Of a stretch of 64,000 bases of DNA, positions 21,031 through 31,093 are shown in pieces (the first letter of the stretch is position 1; the number at the start of each line of letters is the position of its first letter). Source of the DNA: Catonia carolina (lineage: Eukaryota; Arthropoda; Insecta; Hemiptera; Achilidae); assembly GCA_035578175.1 (NCBI GenBank), contig JAQMRL010000004.1, positions 38,122,901 through 38,186,900 of the forward strand, given 5' to 3'. The position numbers and the translations under genes were made by a program. Below the pieces are notes generated by a model, which saw only the letters and a list, made by a program, of their open reading frames with translations, had not been told where the DNA came from and made no database searches.

Positions 21031-21933
21031 ATGGCTGGAAATATTACTATGCTGACCTTTGATTATATGCAAAATCTTCCCCTTCCTCACATTCGAACAG
21101 GGGACGTTTTCTATGCCCGCCAGTTATGGTACTTTGTGTTTGGCATACATGACATTGGATCTAAAAAAGTGCAAATGATGGTGTATGATGAAACTACAGG
21201 AAAAAAAGGTGCCAATGATGTAACCTCAATGATTTTCAAACATTTAAGCATTTCAAATGATATTTTTCAGAAAACCTTAGTTCTTGTGAGTGATGGATGC
21301 TCAGGACAGAACAGGAATTACACCATGGTAAGATTTTTGTATATATTGGTGTATTGTTTTCACATTTTTGACAATGTAAAATACTTGTTTCCAGTACGAG
21401 GTCATTCGTATCTACCGAATGACCAAGATTTTGCTTTGATTGGAAAGAAAAAAAGTAACGTGATAGCTGAGGTTAAAGAAAATTGGGATGTGGTTATAAG
21501 GGAGGCTCGTAAAAACCCGTCACCTTTTAATGTTGTAAACATGGAAGGAAATGATTTTTTGAATATTACTGATGCTGTTTCTAAGTACTTCCTGAAGACA
21601 CCAAAGCCACCAATGAAACTTAAAAGTGTTCGAATGATCAAAATATCCGTAAATCATCCACAAGTGTTGGTAAATAGCAGCTACACCGGCGCATGGACTG
21701 CCATTAATATAAGGAATAAGGTTCAGCTACCATCTGAAATGACGTTTGAAAGTTTGTATAGAACTCCCATTCCTCTGGAACCTTCTAAACTGGCTGATGT
21801 TCTCAGACTCTCTAAGTTTCTGCAGAAACCCGAGAGTAAGCAGTTCTATGAAAACTTATCGACACCTGTAACTGGAGATGAATCAGACAATGGTGAAATA
21901 TCTGACGAAGACAATAGTAGTGGTGCTGAATAA
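21031..21933 (+). CDS. C-terminal DUF7869 domain, transposase-like
   Basis: A 300-codon open frame. Near its start is F-D-Y-M-Q-N-L-P-L-P-H (residues about 10-20). S-D-G-C-S-G-Q-N-R-N follows at about 87-96, and R-G-H-S-Y-L-P-N-D at about 123-131. These are the three signature blocks of the DUF7869 family, whose conserved Asp and His residues suggest an RNase-H-like nuclease core, though the catalytic residues are not established here. The C-terminus is acidic and Ser-rich. The frame stays open upstream past 20980 without a start, so in this copy it may be expressed only by readthrough, or not at all. It is probably a deletion derivative dependent on intact relatives. Confidence 0.65.
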   Translation: MAGNITMLTFDYMQNLPLPHIRTGDVFYARQLWYFVFGIHDIGSKKVQMMVYDETTGKKGANDVTSMIFKHLSISNDIFQKTLVLVSDGCSGQNRNYTMVRFLYILVYCFHIFDNVKYLFPVRGHSYLPNDQDFALIGKKKSNVIAEVKENWDVVIREARKNPSPFNVVNMEGNDFLNITDAVSKYFLKTPKPPMKLKSVRMIKISVNHPQVLVNSSYTGAWTAINIRNKVQLPSEMTFESLYRTPIPLEPSKLADVLRLSKFLQKPESKQFYENLSTPVTGDESDNGEISDEDNSSGAE

Positions 21934-22525
21934 ACCATTTTTTATTATTTTAAATAGTTTTTTTTTTATTAAAATTTTTATCATTTTTTATTTTTTTATT
22001 CAAATCTTTATTTATTTTTATTAAATATTCAATTTAATATTATTTTATTTCTTTTTTAGTCTTAAAAACTTAATACAACTGAACAGACACTCAATAATAA
22101 TCTAATGACAGTGATGAGGAAAGTAACATTTTAGTGATTACACATTATTTCTTATTTGTAAAAGTATGTTTATATATTATATTATAATAAATTAATAAGT
22201 TTTTATATAAATTGTTTTTCTTTTCCAAGTTATGTTACAGCTTTAATTTAAAAGTGGTTTCAAATGCTAAAACAGCAGACAGTAAATTTTTAGCAAAAAC
22301 AACCGTAGTCCAAGTTAAAAAATTTTAAAAACAGTGTTGGTAGGCTTATGTTTACCCAGATGTTCAAACAAATTAGTTTTTGTTGCAATAATGTCATGTA
22401 GAGTTGTAGAGTTGTCACACTAATATGGCTGAAAAAAAATTATAGCAAATGGGATGCAGTTTTTCCTTCCTCCTGAAAAATGCTAGTTTTGGACTAAGGT
22501 TGTTTTTACCAAAACCTCTTCAATT

Positions 22526-22889
22526 ATTATAATAAAACTAATGAAATTTGCACCAAAGAAATGATTGCGTTTGTAAAGGCATTGTAAGAACATGCCTTTA
22601 AATTAAAACTCAGAAAATCGATGCAACCGTAATAAACGTATCCTGAACTCCTAAAAAAGCGGGAATTGCTGGAACTAATTTTTTTAAATAAAATTATTTA
22701 AATTAACTACAGTGAAAAAAATATAAAATTCAATTAAAACCAACGTACCGAAAAAATTAATTAACAGCCAATCTAAATCATCTTTTCAAAGGTAAATATC
22801 ACAACCAGATGCCATCTGGTTATTTTTTAATTTGCTTATCTATCATGTAAATAAACATATTAACAAATCGAATTTAAAATACAAATTTC
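22526..22889. other. non-coding, one perfect 8-bp hairpin
   Basis: AACCAGAT (22803-22810) and ATCTGGTT (22814-22821) form a hairpin with a 3-nt loop. A 27-bp string at 22721-22747 recurs at 42727-42753. Nothing else was recognised. Confidence 0.55.
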
Positions 22890-23076
22890 TGCTACAAGGC
22901 GTAGTGACTCGTGTGCGATCCTACAAAGCGAAAACTCCCGGTTTTGATTCTCGGCTAGTGTCTGGAATTTTTAATACTTTAAAACCTACTGTTACTATAC
23001 CGAAACCCACAGTAGTTGCTAATAACCAAGCTTTCGATGCGACTTAATATGAATAAAACAAAATAAATAAAAAATT
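22890..23076 (+). repeat. tRNA-derived SINE, head C with tail 3
   Basis: GGCGTAGTGACTCGTGTG, a B-box-like GGTTTTGATTCTC, and a tail with CCCACAGTAGTTGCTAATAACC and CGATGCGACTTAAT, then an A-rich end. It lies 123 bp left of the large LTR element. Confidence 0.7.
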
Positions 23077-23199
23077 ACTAGATACTATATCCAACAGTCA
23101 CTTGAGCTGTGGAAAGATAAGCGATTCCAATTTAACATTGGTTATATAGCAATACTTTGTGTAGAGCAATACGCTCTTTGCTACTAACAGTCCTACAAA

Positions 23200-25423
23200 T
23201 GTAGTAACCAAATGTTGTAGTGGAGAAACGAAGCATCCACCAATTGTGTAGGGTGGTCTGCAGAGATAATACGGGGGCTTTTTCCACCATCCAATTTTTT
23301 AGAATCCAACCAGACGCTGAAATTGGACTCAGGGGATTATTGGCAACCCAGATGAATAAGGCTGACGTAGGTCAGTTTAATGGTAGAGACACTCACTATA
23401 ATTACTGCAGAGGCGAGATTAAATCAAAATCTATGCCGGGTCAATGAATAGATCAAAAAAAAATTTAAGTCTGACACTGAATTATGGATTAAAAACAAAA
23501 TGCTTTAATTCGAATAATAAATAAAAAAAAATTGAATGAGATTTTTAGTTACAACTTATCGTTACAAACGACAAAAATTATACCAATTAACTCTAGTGTT
23601 AAGTAAATATGAACTAACCTTAACCTAAGATAAAGTTAAACCAAAGAAAAACATTTTCAAATTAAACTTCCGTCCGAAAAACAATAGCTAGGCGGTTTAT
23701 GAAAGAGAAATTAATAAATTTAAGTTAAAACTTTTTTTATTTAGTTGATTCAGATTTCAAACATATAAATTATAAAACCTTTAATTCGTAACATTAAATA
23801 ATTAAATTTTTAAATAATCTTTTAAACAAGTGACAACTTTAGACTAAAGAACTTGGAATTTTAGAATCAAAAACAAAAAAAAAGAATTTGAAAAAATATC
23901 TATAATAATTAGAAAAGAATTTCAAAAAAAAAGAATTTTTCAAAAACATTGTAAAAACCTACTATAAAAGATCTTAAAACAAAATTTAACACAATGGATT
24001 TGTTTTTATAAAAATAATGAAAAAACAAACACAGCTATTGGTTTCTGGGCGGACATAAAAAAAAATAACCCCTAATAAGAAAAAAAAATTTAACGACTGA
24101 ATATAGCTTAGTCGGGCTTAAACAGAGATGGTGGAAAACTCTAGGGTCCAAAAGACATGCAATAGAGTCTCCAAAATTATAAAAATAAAAAAAAATGTGA
24201 TGAAGAGGTTTCAGTAATGAAGACCCTTCATTAAAGATAAAAAAAAACTTATAAAAAAATAACTATTCGTGAAGCAAAAAAAATTACTTAAAGAAAATTA
24301 AAGAATATAGTAAAAAAAAAAAAGCTTCGCGGGTCTGAATGTCAGGATTAGGTTAACAATTTTATTTTAAAAAAATGCATTTATTTATGGTGAAATTCGT
24401 ACTCGTGTGTAACAGGGAGACGGCAAAAACGGAAATATAAATTGAACATAACACATTTTTTAGGTTAGGGAAGAATAATAAAATTTGGACAAACATTTGG
24501 GTTTTATACTAATTTTGTTTTGATAAAAATGTGTGACAACGGGAAATACAAAATGTGGAAATTAGTGAATAAAAAAAGAAAAATGACGGAACGAAACTTT
24601 GAGAAGGAACTTTGGATAACGCCTTTATAAAAAAATTAAATGAAAAAATTAAAATAAAAAAAAATTGGGGAAAAACATTCATGGAAAAATTGAACGAAGA
24701 TTTTAGATTCAAAAGGGGATAATTACGTTAAGCGAGACAATCGGGTGAAACCGGAAACCCTTTTAAAACGAAATAACGAACACGTGAATACGAATTTCAC
24801 AGAAACAAAACTTTACATCACCAAAACTAGATTAAGTAATATGTTTAGTTTAATGAATAAATTATTCCCAAAAAAAAAAAGAAAGACCACCAAACCATTA
24901 CCATTATTATTAGTTTAGGGGGGTTTTAAATTTAACAAATTTGTAACGTGACATGTTAAAGAAAAATTATTTTAAATTGTTACCTGAAAAATAGGTGAAG
25001 AACGAACGAAGGCTGGCATCAGACAAAGGTTGCGTTAGAAAAACGCACGGAGGAAAGTTTTTCCCCCTCTCCTAAAGGGATTGAAAAATTAGAAAGAGAG
25101 GTCGTTGGCGCGTGACATATTTCTAGTTAATAGAAAGAGAGGGAGATATGAAATGACGTAGTGCGGGGAGAAGAGGGTAAAACAACGGATGTTCACGGCG
25201 AATGTAGGCGAAAAATGCAAGCAAAACACATTCCGACGTGCAATAACCTTTGATAGAGAAAATAAAAATGTAAAAATTGAAGCCTAAAAACAGAAATTGA
25301 ATTAAATAATAGGAACTGAATAAAAATTATAAAATGAATAAAATAAAAACCAAATGAAACGGGAAAATAATATTTCATCAAAAAAAAATTGGAAAAAACA
25401 CATTTTTTTGGTGAAATATTACA
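23200..25423 (-). repeat. 3' LTR of the large Gypsy element
   Basis: Bounded by TGTAGTAACC and GAAATATTACA (plus-strand reading), 2,224 bp. It is strongly A-rich on the plus strand, so transcripts would be U-rich. Short open frames inside (for example 23220-23447) recur in the other LTR and show no family signature. Confidence 0.92.
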
Positions 25424-25686
25424 CGCCGTTCCGTTGGGGTAAAAAAAAAATAAAATGAAGTTTTATTTTTTTTTTGATCGAAACATTGGGCAGGAGGAGA
25501 TGGATGAAGAAAGAAAACTGATAAGAAGAAAGAAAAAAAAATGAACGAAAGAGAAAGGCGGCAAAAAAAAATTTAAAAATGTTCTTTACTGCACGGAAAT
25601 GGTCAAGTAATCTTTACATGGTAATGCACATATCTGTGTGTTATTCCTAATGTTATGAAGAGTCTTATAGCATAATCGTTTTGTTT
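25424..25686 (-). other. env 3' untranslated region and candidate polypurine tract
   Basis: Next to the LTR the minus strand reads AACGGAACGGCG. This is the best purine-rich candidate for plus-strand priming, but it is weaker than that of the smaller element. Confidence 0.4.
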
Positions 25687-27582
25687 CTACCGTAATGTAG
25701 AAATAGTAACTGTAGGAGAATTTCCTTGAACACTCTGAGGTTTACGTATAGTCATAGTACAAATGATATAAATATTTAAACTTGTTAAAATAATTAACCA
25801 CAATAAAATTGTTGAGTGAACAATATAAGTTTGATCAATAATAGCACTCCAAGTATTAGGTGTCTGGATTGGTTTGTTCATGTTTGAAGGCCAGGGGTCA
25901 ATTTGTTTGATAACGGGAAAGGAAATATTCCAATTTTTGTTGAGGATGTGAGATAAGTTGTTTGTGATGGGTGGGTAGTAGTCTAATAAGTGTGAAAAAG
26001 GTAATGCAGCAAAGTGGGTCCAGGAATGTGGAACAAAGTGTTTTAGTGTAAAATCTGCAGGAGATCTGGAATCGCAGGGAAAAGTTGTATGAATAAGGAT
26101 ATTCTGGTCTTGTTCAAGGGTGTAATTACATGGTAAAGAGAGATGTGTTATGCCAATGTTGACAGGTTTAAGCGGAATGACTTTTGTTGGACAGTTAATG
26201 TTGGTGTTAGGTAGGATATTTGTTATTAAGTACTCAACCGGTGATTTCTCGAAGATGGATGTTGTTATCGACGGTCTGCAGGTGAAAGCGCAATATTTTT
26301 GAAGTTCTGGAATTGCTGTTCCTTTGATGAGATGTTGTATACAGGATGTTTGCATCGTTGGAGTATAGATATGGCGAGGTAGGAGGCACAATCTATCGTT
26401 GGGTTGGCATGATGTCGTAGATTTGTCAATAATTTGTAACCTGGCTGTAGAATTGATGATGTAGAATAGGTCGTGTGAAAGATAACACGTCTGGTCGTAC
26501 CATTGTAGCGGAATCGGTGTGTACTGGTATAATTGATATTGTGTAGTTAATGATGTCAACGGAACTTGAATTTTGATGATAATTTGTGTAGAGTAGAAGG
26601 TACATTTGGTCAATTTTAGATGCAAATATTCTCGGAGTAAATGTATAGGAATAGCCAATGTCTTGTTGTGGTGGTTAAGCTTATCTTGTAATGTTTGGAG
26701 ATCTGATCTTAGTATTTTCGGAGGTAATATCTCACTTGGAACTTGATGCGACGAGCAGCGTTGTTGGATCTTGTTGTAATGAATTTCATATGTTGAGATA
26801 AATATGTTTCGGTAGGCAAAATATAGATATTTCAAAATGTAGAAGAAATGTTTGTTTTCTTCGTTTTCATCTGTTTGAATTTTGTTTATCACTTCTGAAA
26901 AGTCTTGATGTGTTTGCTTGAACAAGTCATTGATTTTGTTAAACGATGTGTTTAAATGTTCACTGGTAGATACGAGATGTTGATGATCAGCGTGAAGTAT
27001 TCCTCGTAGACCATTGAGATGTTGCGTAAGAAATTGTTCGTTATTTTCTACTGCATGTAGCTCATGTACAGTTGCGATCGAACAGCACCAATTCAGAAAA
27101 TTGCCAATAAATTCTAGAGTACGCCTTGATCGTGTAGACTCAAATCGATGCGCATGGTTGTGGAAAAGAATTTTTGTTGTAGCATTATGTAAATTTTGAA
27201 GCATAGTTGGTAACTGACACTGGTTCGTAAGACGGCATGTTTGATCCTCCGTTGAGTCGGTGACATTCGTTTGGTTGAGTAATTTGGAAAGGAAATTAGT
27301 AAAATTGTCTGGAAGCGATAATTCAGGAGTTTGGAAGTGGCAGGATGAGGAATTGGCTTGTTGGAAAGGACAGGATGGGAATGTGACGTCGAGATTTGGA
27401 AAGGAACGTGGATTGGATACGGGAATGGAGTAAATTAAAGGAATGGATGACTCGTAAATTATCGTATCGGACAGTGGTGTTAGGTAAATACCATGGAAGA
27501 CATGTACAGGAGTCGTGTAAACCGTATGGATAAAACAAGATGAAAAGATGACGGGAAATAATTGAAGTAGTAAGGGAAGCAT
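25687..27582 (-). CDS. env: envelope glycoprotein, baculovirus-F/errantivirus-like, intact
   Basis: 631 codons from an ATG at 27582. Residues 1-22 form a hydrophobic signal peptide. A furin-type site R-S-R-R (151-154) is followed directly by a hydrophobic stretch (about 155-172) where F-type proteins have their fusion peptide. A long helical region with heptad-like Leu/Ile spacing (about 175-240) comes next. The ectodomain has many N-x-S/T sites and cysteines. A transmembrane helix at about 589-608 precedes a short basic tail. In this family the protein is made in the secretory pathway and fuses viral with cell membranes. Its frame is separate from gag-pol, so expression probably needs a spliced RNA (donor at 37450/37449, candidate acceptor about 27695). 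No break is seen. Assignment rests on architecture, not on a similarity search. Confidence 0.75.
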   Translation of the reverse strand: MLPLLLQLFPVIFSSCFIHTVYTTPVHVFHGIYLTPLSDTIIYESSIPLIYSIPVSNPRSFPNLDVTFPSCPFQQANSSSCHFQTPELSLPDNFTNFLSKLLNQTNVTDSTEDQTCRLTNQCQLPTMLQNLHNATTKILFHNHAHRFESTRSRRTLEFIGNFLNWCCSIATVHELHAVENNEQFLTQHLNGLRGILHADHQHLVSTSEHLNTSFNKINDLFKQTHQDFSEVINKIQTDENEENKHFFYILKYLYFAYRNIFISTYEIHYNKIQQRCSSHQVPSEILPPKILRSDLQTLQDKLNHHNKTLAIPIHLLREYLHLKLTKCTFYSTQIIIKIQVPLTSLTTQYQLYQYTPIPLQWYDQTCYLSHDLFYIINSTARLQIIDKSTTSCQPNDRLCLLPRHIYTPTMQTSCIQHLIKGTAIPELQKYCAFTCRPSITTSIFEKSPVEYLITNILPNTNINCPTKVIPLKPVNIGITHLSLPCNYTLEQDQNILIHTTFPCDSRSPADFTLKHFVPHSWTHFAALPFSHLLDYYPPITNNLSHILNKNWNISFPVIKQIDPWPSNMNKPIQTPNTWSAIIDQTYIVHSTILLWLIILTSLNIYIICTMTIRKPQSVQGNSPTVTISTLR

Positions 27583-30500
27583 GTTAAGGAGATAGTATGG
27601 TTTGAAGTCGAAGTTGGACGGAAATGCTATCTTACAAGTAATGAATTTGAGTTGAAAATGAAACTGCTAATTTTAAATTGTTAGAAATACAATTCTAGAA
27701 CAATAAAAGTTTTAGTTTTGCTACAAAATTAGATAATGAGTACAATTAGTGATCTGAAAATTTTAATCATTTATTTATTTTTGAGAAATTAAAATTTTGA
27801 ATGAGTTTATATTTTGTTTTAAAAGAACATTAGAATGATAACCTATGCGTGTTTGTATTTTGTCTGTTGAATATTTTGAACAATATTATCTAAATACAAC
27901 TTATTTGAAAGAAAGAGAATACTTGAGCATTTTAGGTGCGGGAAAGAAAAGTATGAAACTGAAAGATTATTTATGGTAACAGTGGGAACTAAATCTTTGA
28001 ATAATTTCAGTAATTTGTTCGGTGGTTTGGAGATATTAAATATAATTAAACTTAAATGTAACTTACTTATAACTAAAATAATCTTAATAATATATAAATA
28101 ATCTAACGTAATATATTCTTTTTTATAAATATATGTGTTTTTATAAATAAATTATCTGTTATTATTGCGTATGATATAGGTGTAATTATTTTGTATGAGA
28201 GCGTAATTTTCACAACTTTGTTTGACTAGAAATGAGAAAGTTCTTTATTTTTTTTTGTTTAATTAGATTTTCACGGTTAGATCATTATCTTGAAAAGATA
28301 TTGTAAGAGTTTTAATTGATGTTGTAATCTTGCATTATTTAGTTGGAATTTGAAAACCTGTAGCTGAATACGAGATGGACCCCGGAATCCGACGATGGTG
28401 TTGGAGACCCAGTATCCACTCTGTGATATTGTCTAGAATGCGTAGGCCTGGTCAAGCGATTGGATAGGATTGTTCATCAAAGTATGCCGTCTCTGGATTA
28501 CACTCGTTTTTCCTCGATCTGTTGACAGTTTTAAAAACTTTTAAGCAAACAAAGATAAAATAAGTTATGCAATAATCGTTTGCATGAACTCGGAGTGAAA
28601 TGTATTTAGGAGATATGTCATTGTAATGCTGAAATTACAAAGGATGTAAATTTAAGCAAGGAAAGATTGCTTGCAAAAATTACATTGAGAAATGTAATAT
28701 TTTAAATTATAGTGAGTAAGGTATTGCACATGAATAGGTACAAATTATACCACACTAAGAACTAAATGACTGAAGTTACCTATTTGTAATGGGGAGATAA
28801 TTAAAGGGATCCTTAATCTAAGAGGGAATGATTGTTTAAGGGGGTCTTAACCTAAATGAAAAATTATACCAAATATTAGTACTATCTTAAGTTATTAGAG
28901 CAGTTCAGAGTATTAGAATATTGCACGTAATAAAACATCATGCTTGGAAAGGCATGGACGTTACTGTCAAACAACCAAAACTTATTTGGCAGAAGGCGCT
29001 GAGTTCTGTCTTGTGGAGACACAAGAGTTAGACCTCTCAGCACTTAAGGTGAAAGAGTAATTAAATCTGAACGGATAACTCAATAACAAAATCATAGAAT
29101 AAAGCTTAAAACTAAAATCTCGGTATTACACAACAGTAGTACTTAAACTTAATGTAGGAATCAGTTAAAAATCAAGCGTTATACTTAGAGAGGGTATAAA
29201 CGCTGCAACAGTAGTACTTAAACTTAATGTAGGAATCAGTTAAAAATCAAGCGTTATACTTAGAGAGGGTATAAACGCTGCACAAAAATTAAACAAACCT
29301 TGGAATAATAAATATCGGAATAAAAAATCTTAAACTTAAAGAGTATGGCATAAACTAATGGTAAATTGACACGGAGCAGGACTAGAATTGCTATCTATTG
29401 TAAAATAATAAATAAACTCTACTTAACATAAGGAAGGACGGATTGGAATTATCACAACCTAATAATGGAAGGATGAAGGAAAAAATTCAACAAGTAATAC
29501 CTCGTAATTGTTGGAAACTGAACTGAAATAAAATAGAGAACCTAAAATTTGCATAGAACTCGAATGAAAAAGAAAAATTTGAGATAGACTGAAATTTTGG
29601 AAGAAAAAGAATATAGTGTCTCAGAAATCTTTTGAAGGTTAACTCCGGACTGAAATTAAATGGGCATAGGACAGGAGAAAGGAATAACCAAAAAGCAAGA
29701 AAATTTTGGACACACGTCGGGAATTTGGATTGGAAAAAAAAAATGATAGCAGGAAAAATGCGCAGCAATTCGCCCCCTGATACATACTTCCACAAACGTA
29801 CACGCATACGTACAATCACTCAATCAGCATTCACTTTCATTCACACAGCACATACAATCTTGACTGCATACAAAGCCCCATCCAGTGGGTTGAACACCTC
29901 ACTTCTCGGAACCCAACCCGAGAAGGTAGGCAAAGAATAAGGCCTTGTACTCAATCAAGGTAGGGCAAATGGAAGACATTGGAAAGAAAGGGGGGAAAAG
30001 GAAGGGATCGAAGGAAGCTACCCTTTGATACGAATTAAAAAAAAAATTAGGCGTCACAGGAGCCTTGAAAAGTATGAAGACACATCACGGAAGAAGTTAA
30101 ATAAATGAGCTGAAATTGAAGGAGTAATGAAACAATTTAAACAACGTGAAAAATACTGAAACGAAGGTGTACTGCAAGTTCTTGAAGGCTGAACTGAAAC
30201 GAATTTAAAAAAAATTTACCAACTGAAATCCTTCAAGAATGACCAAAAACATAAAGGAGAAAAAAAATGAAAATACGAGGACAACTTGATGAATTGAGAA
30301 GTAAGGATGTTATGGTTAAAACTGATAAAATGAAATTGAATAATGATAATGATAGAAATTTGACTTTACATCAACTTGAAAAAGATAAAATGAAATTTAA
30401 CAGATCGAGTTAAAAATTTTTTTGAAATTAAAGCGGGCCTACACATTAGGAAAACGGAACTTAAAATTGGTCTTAAAACTAAACTTATTATTAATTCCCC

Positions 30501-31093
30501 TAGAATCTAATAAATTAAATCACAACCCAAATATAGTTTGTTAAATAAATAAATCTTGAATTCGCAGCTTGTCACAAAACTGTTCTGTCGACTGAAAGTA
30601 GGTAAAAAAAACTTTGGAAACAGAAATCAGACACAAACGACTAACGGAGTACAAAATTTTAAAAAATAATGAATAGCAAATTTACGTAAACAAAATTCTG
30701 ACATGAAATGTGAATGGAATTTAAAAAAAGAAATTGACATTTGTAGCGTTATCAAAAATTAGCGCCAAGATTTTAAATTTTTTATTACGGTTTGTGAAAA
30801 GTTGAACGAATTCGAGACCATTTATGCTCTTAAATCTACATATAAATATATATATATATTACTTTGTTTAACAAAAATATATTCTAAGATAACACAACCC
30901 TTGTTAGAAATCAGTTTGTTGAATTCAATTTTCTGTTGAACAATTAGTTGAACAGACGTTTATCAAAAAAAATAACCAATCAGAGCCCTGTGGAAAGGTT
31001 AGTTAGTACACTAAATCAAAGTGCCAGTCGTTGGATGATAATGAAAACATGTTATGAAAGATGAGATGAACATACGAACTTCAACTTAAATTT
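27583..31093 (-). other. 3.5-kb non-coding spacer between gag-pol and env
   Basis: No domain-bearing frame; overlapping 102-110-codon frames near 29490-29940 look accidental. It holds a perfect 75-bp tandem repeat (29131-29280), an 8-bp-stem hairpin (29902-29925), and, near env, a pyrimidine-rich AG (TTTTATTGTTCTAG on the minus strand, about 27695) that could be the env splice acceptor. Confidence 0.6.
29131..29280. repeat. 75-bp perfect tandem duplication inside the Gypsy spacer
   Basis: Positions 29131-29205 are repeated base for base at 29206-29280. Confidence 0.95.

Larger units (their letters stand above)
20511..22521 (+). mobile_element. DUF7869-type DNA transposon, 2,011 bp, internally deleted; putative target duplication AATT
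   Basis: The ends read GAAGAGTTTTTAGCAAAAACAACC and, inverted, GAAGAGGTTTTGGTAAAAACAACC, flanked on each side by AATT (20507-20510 and 22522-22525). The motif CAAAAACAACC(A/G/T)TAGTCC recurs several times, in both orientations, within 200-300 bp of each end, as expected for transposase binding sites. It contains an N-terminal coding piece (20808-21002) and a C-terminal piece (21031-21933). AATT is self-complementary, so it could instead belong to the inverted repeat. Confidence 0.65.

Noticed and set aside
22721..22747. 27-bp string shared with 42727-42753, on either side of the large Gypsy element
   Set aside because: It lies outside the target duplication and at unequal distances, so it is more likely a scrap of a common AT-rich repeat than part of the insertion.
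23220..23447. 75-codon frame repeated at 39614-39841
   Set aside because: It lies at the edge of both LTRs and is duplicated because the LTRs are. There is no family signature.
29487..29940. Overlapping 110- and 102-codon frames on opposite strands
   Set aside because: They sit in the Gypsy spacer, have biased composition, and no motif on either strand.
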